Source: Bacteroidales bacterium UBA6360 (lineage in GTDB: Bacteria; Bacteroidota; Bacteroidia; Bacteroidales; UBA932). From it: a DNA stretch of 46,684 bases. This document shows, piece by piece, positions 18,844-27,092 of the stretch. Numbering within the stretch: the first letter of the stretch is position 1; every line of letters starts with the position of its first letter. The notes beneath the pieces were generated by a model, which was not told the DNA's origin, ran no database searches, and worked only from the letters and a program-made list of their open reading frames with translations. The stretch spans positions 1 through 46,684 of the forward strand of contig DJRM01000039.1 of the NCBI GenBank assembly GCA_002440085.1, written 5' to 3'. The translations under genes were made by a program, and so were the position numbers.

Positions 18844-18900
18844 ATCCATACGGAAATGGTTCGATTTTGTACGAAACAATGCCGATATAATCCATACGGA
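18844..18900. repeat. 11-bp direct repeats flanking the proposed HTCS operator
   Basis: ATCCATACGGA occurs at 18844-18854 and again at 18890-18900, 46 bases apart start to start. The two copies bracket the 26-bp HTCS element in the gap between the DUF4832-type gene and the HTCS gene. The susC copy of the operator does not have them. Confidence 0.85.
18852..18877 (-). promoter_or_regulatory. Proposed HTCS operator, copy upstream of the HTCS gene
   Basis: This 26-bp element is nearly identical to the one at 35255-35280 upstream of susC, with three differences. The core on the plus strand is GGTTCGATTTTGTACGAAAC, in which TTCG and CGAA form a short inverted repeat. It has the same orientation relative to its gene as the susC copy, and 34 bases separate it from the -7 box. 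Assignment to the HTCS AraC domain is inferred from position. Confidence 0.65.
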
Positions 18901-18916
18901 GTTTCGGGCGAAGTCG

Positions 18917-20494
18917 TCATTTCACCGTGACTTCGGCTATCTTAAGCCATCCGTCCTCGGTGTACTCGCCTTTAGCAGAAGAATATATGCCTATTTTCTT
19001 CTGCTCCGAAACGTCGTCAACGATACCGGTTGCCCAGACATATTCTCCGGCAGGAACGCCTTCAAGGGTGAATGTGAAGCGATACTGCTTCGGCTTTCCC
19101 TTCAGCCAGTCGTGAGGCTGCGCCTGTTCGTCATAGAAGAACTTCACCGGCTTTTCCGTGGCCTTGTCAAGCAGCGCGAACGCAACCTTGTACTTGTTAA
19201 GGAACGGGCGGAAGTTGGTCGGGCAGTAGGCATAGCCGAGATTTGCCCAGCGATGAACTATCGTGACATCTTCTCCGAGGCTCACCGCCTGCGGGACAAT
19301 CACCTTGGAAGGATAGACGCGGTAGTTGCCGTCCTGAATGAAGCGGACGAGGTAGTCGTAGGCCTCGTTGAACCAGGACCATGCCTCGCTGACTTCGAGA
19401 TTGTCGTTGTAGCGCAGGTCCATCATACTTGCGCAGGCCTCGCGTGCCTGGTCGAACTCGCCCTTGCGGACATCAGCCCAGTCCTTGTACTTCTCGGTGT
19501 CCCAGCGCATGGGGGCGTCGTCATGGGATGCCTTGACCCAGCCACCCTCGGCGATGAGAGGCACGCGGTAGCGGTACTTCGCGGCGATGCTCTTCTCCCA
19601 AGTGCCGTAGTAGGTCTTCATCCCGAACGCGCCGCTGCCTATTCCGAAGCCCTTCTTCACGGCGGAGTCAATCATGCCCTCGGAGTCGGGGCTGAGCTTG
19701 TCGCCGCTCGTCGAGCCGACGGCCTTGTGATAGTTGATGAAAATCGGAATCTTGGTAAACTCTCTGGCGAAGAGGGAGGTAACCCATTCAAAGACAGGGA
19801 TCTTCGGAGTTTCGTCTCCGGTAGAGTAGATGCAGGAGTGGTACTCGCCCCATTTGCCGATGCCCACGCCGTGGACAAACTCGGTGGAGTCGGGGTTGTT
19901 GATGTACTCCGCGAAGTCATGGATGAACTTTTCATAGCATTTCTGAAACACGGGGTCGTCGGGATAGGGCGACCAGACTTCCATCGAACCGGTCATTGTG
20001 GCATAGCCCTTGGCCCCGTACTTGTCGCGGACATAGAGAGGGGTGCAGAACTCGTGCTTGTCCCGGCTGTCGATGGCGAAGCCGTAGCCGACACGCATAT
20101 TGCGTCTGCGGGCCTCGGCGACGAGCTTTTTGTAGCGCTGCGCATAGACTGTGTTGCAGTCGTCCTGCCAGACATAGACTCCGTCCTCGGGGTTCAGCTG
20201 TCCCCATGTAGTGCGGACGAGCAGGGTCTTTGCATAGTCGGTGGTCTTGACCGTTCCGACAGAGGAGGGCATGTTGTCATAGCGCTCCCAAAAGTCGCTG
20301 AGGTCGTTGCCCAGCCCGGCATAGAGAACCCAACCGCACAGCGGGTTAGGGAACACGGTGTTTCTGTCCGGAGCGAAGTTCACGGTCACGCCCTCAACCT
20401 CAGAATTGCCGCCGCCCGGCTGCTCCTTGCCGCAGGAAACTGCGGCAAGGGACAGCACGAGCGCCGTGAAAAGTATCGTTCCTTTGATTTTCAT
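18917..20494 (-). CDS. DUF4832-type putative glycosidase lipoprotein (third DUF4832-type gene of the PUL)
   Basis: The 525-residue protein has a lipoprotein signal peptide with the lipidated Cys21 (LAAVSCGKE), so it is anchored in a membrane and probably surface-exposed. Residues about 38-390 look like a TIM-barrel enzyme of the DUF4874/DUF4832 kind; residues about 395-525 form a beta-sandwich (DUF4832). Two conserved glutamates, Glu217 in GIGKWGE and Glu316 in LIAEGGW, lie where clan GH-A enzymes keep acid/base and nucleophile. Both are also present in two other proteins of this locus. No activity is assigned; a retaining endo- or exo-glycosidase is an inference. It sits 22 bases downstream of a SusF-like lipoprotein gene, probably in one transcript. 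This copy is the most divergent of the three. Confidence 0.82.
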   Translation of the reverse strand: MKIKGTILFTALVLSLAAVSCGKEQPGGGNSEVEGVTVNFAPDRNTVFPNPLCGWVLYAGLGNDLSDFWERYDNMPSSVGTVKTTDYAKTLLVRTTWGQLNPEDGVYVWQDDCNTVYAQRYKKLVAEARRRNMRVGYGFAIDSRDKHEFCTPLYVRDKYGAKGYATMTGSMEVWSPYPDDPVFQKCYEKFIHDFAEYINNPDSTEFVHGVGIGKWGEYHSCIYSTGDETPKIPVFEWVTSLFAREFTKIPIFINYHKAVGSTSGDKLSPDSEGMIDSAVKKGFGIGSGAFGMKTYYGTWEKSIAAKYRYRVPLIAEGGWVKASHDDAPMRWDTEKYKDWADVRKGEFDQAREACASMMDLRYNDNLEVSEAWSWFNEAYDYLVRFIQDGNYRVYPSKVIVPQAVSLGEDVTIVHRWANLGYAYCPTNFRPFLNKYKVAFALLDKATEKPVKFFYDEQAQPHDWLKGKPKQYRFTFTLEGVPAGEYVWATGIVDDVSEQKKIGIYSSAKGEYTEDGWLKIAEVTVK

Positions 20495-20515
20495 CTATCG
20501 TCTTTTCAAATTTGA

Positions 20516-22084
20516 TTATCGCTGTTCGAACCAGATTTTCATATTCCTGATGTCGAAGATAATGAAGTTGGTATTGTTCGGAACATTAAAGTAGTTACCA
20601 CGCAAATACGAGCCGCCTTCCATATCCATCCACTTCCCCAATGTTATACTCTGGTTATAATTGGTTCCAGTATATACCGGTGCAAACACATACGAGTTAT
20701 TGACATTATAGGCATTGCCATTGTTGTAACCATCAACAACGAGACTTGAAATAATCGCGAAATCCGTACGTCCAGAACAAAGCACACCTCCAGTGTAAAT
20801 CAGAACTTGAGGATCTGCAAGAGAAATAGTACAATTGAGATCCTTACCTTTTGAGTTCCAGCCAACCGAATCGCCACGTCCATAAATTTTAGTTACGGTC
20901 GTAGTTATCCAAGCATGACCATTATCCGCATCTGTTGGGGTCTTCAAATTTGGCTGCCACTTAACGGTAAATGGTTGGAGGTCAGTCTCCGAAGAATATA
21001 TCGTAATCTTTTTTGCGCCAAAATCAGCAACAACACGATACACACCAGCCGAAGGTATCGTCCAATGCCCGTCCACACTTTCCGTCAGTTTAGAAGTCTG
21101 CCCGTCATTGATGTCATTCCCTGATTCCGGAGCATAAATGACACCATTGTCTCCGGTCACGCGTATACGGAAATCGCCTTCAGAAAACTCTGCACGAAAA
21201 GCATATAGATTGTCCTTTTCAAGACATTTGGTCATCAGCTGAATACCATCAGGCACAGCTGTTCCCTCAATGACATATTGCGTTTCACTAAACGAAACGG
21301 ACGTTCTGTTGACCTTGCCTGCAGCGAACTCCACATTCGTGGAGAAAGTCTTGGTTTCCGTGTAGTCCGTCCCGTCAACCGTATATTTTATAAGAAGGCT
21401 TGACCCTGCCGTTGCCGTAAACGGAGCGCACTGGAGATACATATCCAAGGATTTCCCCGCTTCAATCTTTTTGTTCTGGTTGAGAACCTCCGTGTAGATT
21501 GCCGTTTTGCCTTCCACAGGCCCGGCGACAGTATGCGGCCCACCAAGTATCCCACCGTCAGTCCGTTCAATATGCAGTGCAGTAAGAGTCGCAGTGCCGA
21601 CGGCATTTTCGTTTTTGATTGTCACTTTGATGACTCCGGTGAGCTGTTCGAGCCTGACATTCGGAGAGGCGCTGTCGACAGCCTTTGCGGTTCCGTGCAT
21701 AGGGGTCTTGACATATCCAGACGTCGCAAACTGTCCGTCGTCAGAATACGGATAGAGTATGTCATATTCATACTCCACGCCATCCACAGGAGCGAAATCA
21801 GCGCATGCGAACGCATTTTCCTGACCCTTTACCTTTGTAAATTTATACAATTGGCCGTTAATCGTCACGGCAAGAGCGTCATTGTCAGACCAACTCACCT
21901 CATATGTTTCCTCATTGAACGTCGTCTTCGTCGCTGAAGGCCTCGGAGCCTCGTCTGGGGTGCTTACATAGAGAAAAAAAGAAGCCTGTTCTTCCGACGT
22001 GGCGTTTTCAACGGTCTCAAGACCGAGCTTCGCGCAGCCGACAAGTGCGGCCGCCGCAAAAAATGATATTGCTAAACGTTTCAT
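20516..22084 (-). CDS. Fimbrillin/SusF-like glycan-binding lipoprotein
   Basis: From the ATG at 22084, preceded by a good ribosome binding site (GGAGGAG, 5 bases upstream), the protein has 522 residues. It opens with a lipoprotein signal peptide with Cys17 (AALVGCAK). The N-terminal half has the fimbrillin-like segment ATKTTF...VSWSDNDALAV common in Bacteroidales surface proteins. The C-terminal half (about residues 280-522) has SusE/SusF features: GHWTIPSAGVYRVVADFGAKK, a second sandwich, and LGKWMDMEGG near the end. That tail resembles the end of the SusE-like protein encoded at 28751-30103 (MKLGEWMD). It is probably a surface glycan-binding protein of the PUL. A 49-residue ORF precedes it by 13 bases. 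Family assignment is by pattern, not by search. Confidence 0.8.
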   Translation of the reverse strand: MKRLAISFFAAAALVGCAKLGLETVENATSEEQASFFLYVSTPDEAPRPSATKTTFNEETYEVSWSDNDALAVTINGQLYKFTKVKGQENAFACADFAPVDGVEYEYDILYPYSDDGQFATSGYVKTPMHGTAKAVDSASPNVRLEQLTGVIKVTIKNENAVGTATLTALHIERTDGGILGGPHTVAGPVEGKTAIYTEVLNQNKKIEAGKSLDMYLQCAPFTATAGSSLLIKYTVDGTDYTETKTFSTNVEFAAGKVNRTSVSFSETQYVIEGTAVPDGIQLMTKCLEKDNLYAFRAEFSEGDFRIRVTGDNGVIYAPESGNDINDGQTSKLTESVDGHWTIPSAGVYRVVADFGAKKITIYSSETDLQPFTVKWQPNLKTPTDADNGHAWITTTVTKIYGRGDSVGWNSKGKDLNCTISLADPQVLIYTGGVLCSGRTDFAIISSLVVDGYNNGNAYNVNNSYVFAPVYTGTNYNQSITLGKWMDMEGGSYLRGNYFNVPNNTNFIIFDIRNMKIWFEQR

Positions 22085-22097
22085 ACTCACTCCTCCG

Positions 22098-22247
22098 TTA
22101 AAATTCCTCTCCGTCAACATAACGGCCAGTTGATATTCCTTCACTTGTCGCGAAGCCGGACTCCGCACTCACTTCCGTGAGCAAGACGGTCGGGGTCTCA
22201 TATCTCCCCGTAAGATTAGAAATTCCCCGTATCATAGATACTTTCAT
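22098..22247 (-). CDS. Small protein of 49 residues, unknown function
   Basis: An ATG at 22247 opens a frame of 49 codons ending in TAA at 22098, 13 bases before the start of the SusF-like gene. It reads MKVSMIRGISNLTGRYETP, then VLLTEVSAESGFATSEG, and ends YVDGEEF. The middle part (TPxVxLxEVxxExGFAxS) resembles short ORFs often seen beside fimbrillin-like lipoprotein genes in Bacteroidales. There is no clear signal peptide or membrane segment. Its AT-rich leader contains AATAACCAAAC, also seen before susC. It could be a translated leader peptide coupled to the downstream gene, a secreted or assembly partner, or a non-functional frame. Function is unknown. Confidence 0.6.
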   Translation of the reverse strand: MKVSMIRGISNLTGRYETPTVLLTEVSAESGFATSEGISTGRYVDGEEF

Positions 22248-22284
22248 TTGTTATAAATGTTTGGTTATTAAAATTTATATATGT

Positions 22285-25200
22285 TTATTTTATTGTAACT
22301 TTCTCAAGTTTGAGCCAGCCGTCCTGCGTGAGGCGATCCTTGTCGACGGCGATGTTCAGCCCCTTGCGGTTGCCGCGCATCGTGTCGGCTATGCCGATTG
22401 CCCAGGTATACTCGCCCGGATCCACTCCATTGAGGTCTGCGCTGAAGCTGTGAGTCCCCAGCCTTCCCTTAATCCATTCGGAAGGCTCGGACTGGCGGTC
22501 GACGAATGTCCGGACAACTTTCCCGTCTGAGTTCAGAAGCACGAATGCCGGCTTGTAGCGGTAGTGCCATTGACGAAGGTTGTTCGGGCAGTAGCCCCAG
22601 CCGAGGTTTTCCCAGACGTGGGAAAGGCAAACCGTAGAGCCTGCCTCCGCGGCCGTCGGGACGGTCACCGACGAAGGATAGAGCCTGTAGCCTCCCTCGC
22701 TGACGAACTTCTGCACGAGATCATAGTTCCGGAACCAACTTTCGGTCTCGTTGCCGACGCGGAAGTCCATCATGTTCACATGAGTTTCCTCCGCGATTTC
22801 CATCTCTCCCCTGCGAACGTCCTCAGGGTGTCCCTCGCGGTATGCCCCGGACGGGTCTTTCCAGTAGCGGTGATGTGCACCGGTAATCCAGCCGCCCTCG
22901 AAGATAATAGGAAGACGGTAGCGCCACCTCGCGGCATAGTCCTTCTCCCAGTCCATGTAGTAGCCCGTCATTCCGAATGCGTCGTGGCGGAGGCTGTAGC
23001 CCTTGGCAATCGCAGAGGCAAGCAGCTTCTCCGTGTCCGGATTCGGCGCGTCCTCCCATCCGTCTATAGTCTGGGCAGCGAGCACACGGTGGTAGTTCAT
23101 CACGAGCGGGATGTTGGTGAAGAGCCGCGCATACAGGCTTGTAATCCATTCATAAACAGGGATTTTATTCGCCTCGTCCATATATCTCATCGAATGGGCC
23201 TCGCCCCATTTCCCGAGTCCGTATGCATCGATGAAATCTATCTCATCCGAAGAATTGAACCTTTGTGCAAATGCGGTGAGGAACTTTTCATATTTCTCCT
23301 GAAACACCTTGTCGTCGGGATAGGGAGTATAGACCTCACGGCTGCCGACCTTGCTGGAAAAGCACTTTGCACCGGCGTCAATCACATACTGAGGAGTGTT
23401 CTGCCCCTGGTCGCGGCCGTCAACTACAATGCGGAAAGCGAGTCGCATCCCTCGGCCGCGAACCTCGTTCAGAAGCCCGTTCAGACGCGAGTCCGGGTCG
23501 TTCCAGAAGTATTTTCCCTCTTCCGGCTCCATCGACGACCAGCTTGTGCGGATGTAGGCGGTGCCGCAGTAGTCCGACACACGGACTTTCTTCGAGCCGT
23601 CATGCCCCGCCGGCCAGCTGTCGTAGCCAACCTCTGTTCCGAAGTCCATGCTCCAGTTCCTGCCGAGGTACATCACCCAGCCGGTGAGCGGGTTCTTAAT
23701 GACTGAGGTTCTGTCCGGGGCGATTGCAAGCGTCTGATATTCATCGCCGCCCATCAGCACAGTCTGCCTCAGACGGATGTCGTCGGAAGATGCGCCCACA
23801 AGAATCTCGAACTCGCCCGGTTCAACGACGAAGGACTTGCTCTTCACGTCATAGAACGAGAAAGCGTCCTTGCCGAGCGTAATTTCAACACACGCCTTTC
23901 CTCCCTTCCTGATGAAGTTCTTGCTGAATCCCTTGAGTTCCTTCACCGGGCGCGGTACGGAGCATGAAAGGTCGCTGACATAGACCTGCGAAATCTCCGA
24001 AGCATCGCATTTCCCGATGTTCGCGACATCGTATGAAACCTTCAGGCTGTCCGGCCCGAGTTTCTCCAGTTTCAGATTTGAGTAGCCGAACCTGCTGTAT
24101 GACAGGCCGTAGCCGAAAGGATAGCGGACAGCGGTCCCGTTCTTTTCGTATCCCTTGTAGCCGTAGAAGATTCCCTCGCGGTATTCAACGCGCTTTGCCT
24201 TAGTGTTCTGCGTGAAGACCGGAGTGTTCTCGTGGTAGCTGCCATACACAGGGTTGTCCTCCCAGCGGTTTTCGATGCTCATCGGAAGCTTACCACTCGG
24301 CGACACCCTGCCGGAGAGCACCTCCGCGACGGCGTCACCGCCCCTCTGCCCAGGATACCATGCGAGCAGCACAGCCTCCACGCCATCGCTCCAGCCGTTG
24401 AAATCGACGCCGCCCCCGGCATTGAGCACGACCGTCAGATGAGGATGCGCGGCGGCTATCTCATTTATGACGCGCCTCTGCGCGGCCGCAAATGCGAACG
24501 GGCGGTCAAATCCCTCGCCCTCGATCTTGCTGTTGAATCCCGCGCAATAGACCACTTTGTCTGCCTTTTTCAGTGCCGCAGCCAGAACCTCCGCATTCAC
24601 GACTCCGGCCTTGACCGAATCCGCCGGCATCCCGGCAAACAGCACGCTGTCCGGAAGAAACTCGACGTGTTTCTCGCCGAATGCCCGGCGCAGCCCCTGC
24701 GCGACGCTCACGCTGTGAAACGGCTGCACGAATCCGCTTCCGCCGCCTGTCGGTGTGTTGAAGGCATTCGGTCCCAGCACAAGCACGCGGTCCCTTTTCC
24801 TGAAGGGGAGTTCATTTCCCCGGTTTTCAAGCATGACGATGCCCTCCCTCGCGATTTCGAGGGAAAGAGCATCGCTTTCCGGATTGTCAAGCGGAATGCT
24901 GCTGTCCCTGACGTCCTTGTCAAGAAGTCCGAAACGGTTGAGAGTGTGGAGGATATGATAGACCTTTATATCTATGGTCTCCTCACGGACAATTCCCGCC
25001 TTCACGAGAGGGACCAGCCTTTCCGCCGTGAAATATACCCCCTTGGGGCATTCGAGGTCAAGACCGCCGTTTGCGGCACCGGATGAGGAATAGACCGAAG
25101 TCCAATCGGACATGAGTATGCCGTCGAAGCCCCACATATTGCGGAGCACCTCGATGTTCATCCAGCCGTGCTCCGAAGCGTGCACTCCGAAAATCGGATT

Positions 25201-25905
25201 GTAGCTGTCCATCACGGCGCCCACATGAGCCTCCTGCACGGCCTTCCTGAATGCCGGGAAATAGACCTCGTGAAGAGTGCGCTCATCGACGTCTGAGCTG
25301 GTGTGGTGGCGGCTCCATTCCTGATTGTTCGCGGCGAAGTGCTTCACGGTGGCAATCACGCCCTCGTCCTGCACACCGATGATATAGTTTGCCGCAATCT
25401 CGGAAGTGAGGTAGGGGTCTTCTCCGAAGTACTCGAAGTTTCTGCCGCAGAGCGGCGCCCTATAGATGTTCACGCCCGGACCGAGGAGGAAGGATATGCC
25501 CCTCGCCTTCGCGTCCTGTCCGAGCCCGTGGCCAAGCCTACAGGCAAGTTCGCGGTTCCATGTCGCCGCAGTGAGCACACCGCAGGGATAAAGCGTGCTG
25601 ACGGTGTTCTGACGCCGTATATTGCGTATTCCCTGCGGGCCGTCGGCCATCAGAAGCTGAGGTATGCCGAGACGTTCGACAGGACGCACGACAAAGGACG
25701 TGAGTTCGCCGATGTAGTCGCACTTTTCCTCAAGCGTCATCCGCGACACAAGACTCCACGCACGTTCGTCAATCTCGGAAGCGTCCTTTCCCACAGGAGA
25801 TGTGCTGTCAAGGTAGAGCCCCTGAGCGAAAGCGCCGGGAAGTGACAGCGACACAGCGGAAAGGAGGATGGCAAAAGAACGTTTGAGTGTTTTCATTTCA
25901 GTCAT
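22285..25905 (-). CDS. GH3 glycosidase fused to a DUF4832-type putative glycosidase
   Basis: The protein has 1206 residues; starts at 25905 or 25896 both lead into a signal peptide ending near AFAQG (residue 29). Residues about 45-720 form a complete GH3 enzyme. The nucleophile is Asp267 (ILMSDWTS), the likely acid/base is Glu464 (EGEGFDRPF), and a fibronectin III-like domain closes it (about 630-715). Residues about 725-1206 are a DUF4832-type module like the two free-standing lipoproteins, with Glu902 (GLGKWGE) and Glu1003 (IIFEGGW). The junction follows the normal GH3 C-terminus, with the second module starting at the APDRTSVIKNP segment, so this is a clean domain fusion. Two active sites in one chain suggest sequential cleavage of one substrate. 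It lies 10 bases after the DUF4886 gene in the susC-led transcript. Confidence 0.88.
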   Translation of the reverse strand: MTEMKTLKRSFAILLSAVSLSLPGAFAQGLYLDSTSPVGKDASEIDERAWSLVSRMTLEEKCDYIGELTSFVVRPVERLGIPQLLMADGPQGIRNIRRQNTVSTLYPCGVLTAATWNRELACRLGHGLGQDAKARGISFLLGPGVNIYRAPLCGRNFEYFGEDPYLTSEIAANYIIGVQDEGVIATVKHFAANNQEWSRHHTSSDVDERTLHEVYFPAFRKAVQEAHVGAVMDSYNPIFGVHASEHGWMNIEVLRNMWGFDGILMSDWTSVYSSSGAANGGLDLECPKGVYFTAERLVPLVKAGIVREETIDIKVYHILHTLNRFGLLDKDVRDSSIPLDNPESDALSLEIAREGIVMLENRGNELPFRKRDRVLVLGPNAFNTPTGGGSGFVQPFHSVSVAQGLRRAFGEKHVEFLPDSVLFAGMPADSVKAGVVNAEVLAAALKKADKVVYCAGFNSKIEGEGFDRPFAFAAAQRRVINEIAAAHPHLTVVLNAGGGVDFNGWSDGVEAVLLAWYPGQRGGDAVAEVLSGRVSPSGKLPMSIENRWEDNPVYGSYHENTPVFTQNTKAKRVEYREGIFYGYKGYEKNGTAVRYPFGYGLSYSRFGYSNLKLEKLGPDSLKVSYDVANIGKCDASEISQVYVSDLSCSVPRPVKELKGFSKNFIRKGGKACVEITLGKDAFSFYDVKSKSFVVEPGEFEILVGASSDDIRLRQTVLMGGDEYQTLAIAPDRTSVIKNPLTGWVMYLGRNWSMDFGTEVGYDSWPAGHDGSKKVRVSDYCGTAYIRTSWSSMEPEEGKYFWNDPDSRLNGLLNEVRGRGMRLAFRIVVDGRDQGQNTPQYVIDAGAKCFSSKVGSREVYTPYPDDKVFQEKYEKFLTAFAQRFNSSDEIDFIDAYGLGKWGEAHSMRYMDEANKIPVYEWITSLYARLFTNIPLVMNYHRVLAAQTIDGWEDAPNPDTEKLLASAIAKGYSLRHDAFGMTGYYMDWEKDYAARWRYRLPIIFEGGWITGAHHRYWKDPSGAYREGHPEDVRRGEMEIAEETHVNMMDFRVGNETESWFRNYDLVQKFVSEGGYRLYPSSVTVPTAAEAGSTVCLSHVWENLGWGYCPNNLRQWHYRYKPAFVLLNSDGKVVRTFVDRQSEPSEWIKGRLGTHSFSADLNGVDPGEYTWAIGIADTMRGNRKGLNIAVDKDRLTQDGWLKLEKVTIK

Positions 25906-25915
25906 TTAGTAAGCG

Positions 25916-27061
25916 TTAAAAAATAGTCACCGCGTAAGGACTGCTGACGGCATTGTGTGCGGCCGTGCGGGCTATCGCGGCCTTTTCTGCGTTCACCGTG
26001 GAAGGCGCCCACGCTGCATCCTCGGCACTTATGCCGGAAATGGTCTCGAACCATGTGCATGCGGCCGTATATCTTCCGTAAGTGACTTCGAGATGATAGC
26101 CGTCACGGTTGAAGGTGTCGCCGAGCGAAGACGTCCTTCCGTTCTGAATCGCCGTGCCCGAAGGCACAAGCAGGTCAAAGGCGTATGAACCGTTGTCCAT
26201 GATTTTCCGGGCGACGTCGATGATGGCGTTGAACATTGTCGTCTGGTCGCTGTTGTATTTCTGGAAATCCGAATGGGTCGAATCCTTGGAATATGCCCAT
26301 GTCGAATGCCAGATGAGCTTAACGTCATATTTGGAACGGGCACGGACATAGTTCAGAATCTCAGGAAGATACGGAGAGCAGGTCTCATACTTGCCGGAGA
26401 GGCCGCTCGCCTGTTGGAGGCTGACGTAATCCCACGGCTCCTCGGCGAGGACGGTCGAAATCTTCACTCCCTTCACATTTGTCTTCTGACCATCGACAAC
26501 CTTGCGGTATTCGTACGCGGCCGCGTCGTTATTGATGTTGTTATAGTGCCTTTCAAGGCTGCACCCGCCTATGTAGAGATTACCGATTATGACTTTCCTG
26601 CCGGATGCGGCAAAAAGTTCATAAAGATACTGCTCCACGGCATCCTGCGAGAAGCTGTTGCCGATCGCGAGGATTCTGAGAATGCCGTCGCCGTCCTCCT
26701 TGACCTCGACCGAGGCCCTTGCCCTTACGGTCTCGCATTCGGCAAGATAAACCAGCACGGTGGCCTTGCCGCCCTTTTCGGCCTTAAGCACAGCCTTGTT
26801 CCCGTCCTCTTTGAGGGAAAGCACCGTAGGATTGAGGGATTTCCATTTGTATGTCGCAGAGACATCAGATGAATTTTCCCCTTTCAACGCGACGGCTATT
26901 TCCGCGCCTTCTCCGACGGAAAGCTCGGCGGGAACACCGGACAACTCCAGGGAAAGACCGGCATACGGGTCAATCTTGGCACAGGCGGTGCAGGGTGCAA
27001 ACACCGCAGTGAATGCAAGCACCGTCTGCGCGACCAGATATTTTCTTATTCTTCCGAACAT
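25916..27061 (-). CDS. DUF4886 SGNH-like hydrolase with an N-terminal Ig-like domain
   Basis: Using the ATG at 27061 (a TTG at 27070 is the alternative) the protein has 381 residues and begins with a signal peptide. Residues about 35-130 form a bacterial Ig-like domain (LSVGEGAEIAVALKG, KAEKGGKATVLVYL). Residues about 130-375 match DUF4886, an SGNH-like fold. The nucleophile is the Ser of LAIGNSFSQDA, and a late DGYH motif would supply Asp and His. Relatives are thought to be carbohydrate esterases; within a PUL a role in removing acyl groups from the glycan is likely. Esterase activity is inferred, not shown. The gene lies between two DUF4832-type coding regions with gaps of 10 and about 31 bases, so it is part of the susC-led transcript. 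Confidence 0.87.
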   Translation of the reverse strand: MFGRIRKYLVAQTVLAFTAVFAPCTACAKIDPYAGLSLELSGVPAELSVGEGAEIAVALKGENSSDVSATYKWKSLNPTVLSLKEDGNKAVLKAEKGGKATVLVYLAECETVRARASVEVKEDGDGILRILAIGNSFSQDAVEQYLYELFAASGRKVIIGNLYIGGCSLERHYNNINNDAAAYEYRKVVDGQKTNVKGVKISTVLAEEPWDYVSLQQASGLSGKYETCSPYLPEILNYVRARSKYDVKLIWHSTWAYSKDSTHSDFQKYNSDQTTMFNAIIDVARKIMDNGSYAFDLLVPSGTAIQNGRTSSLGDTFNRDGYHLEVTYGRYTAACTWFETISGISAEDAAWAPSTVNAEKAAIARTAAHNAVSSPYAVTIF

Positions 27062-27092
27062 AAAATCCAAACTGATTTTTATAATTCATATT

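Noticed and set aside
18830..20515. Long plus-strand open frame antisense to the DUF4832-type lipoprotein gene
   Set aside because: No protein features, compositional mirror of the coding strand, no initiation region; the minus-strand gene has a signal peptide and conserved motifs.
22250..22284. AATAACCAAAC shared before susC and the 49-residue ORF as a specific regulatory site
   Set aside because: A similar AATAACCAA occurs before the phosphohexomutase gene outside the PUL, so it is better read as a general AT-rich translation-initiation region.
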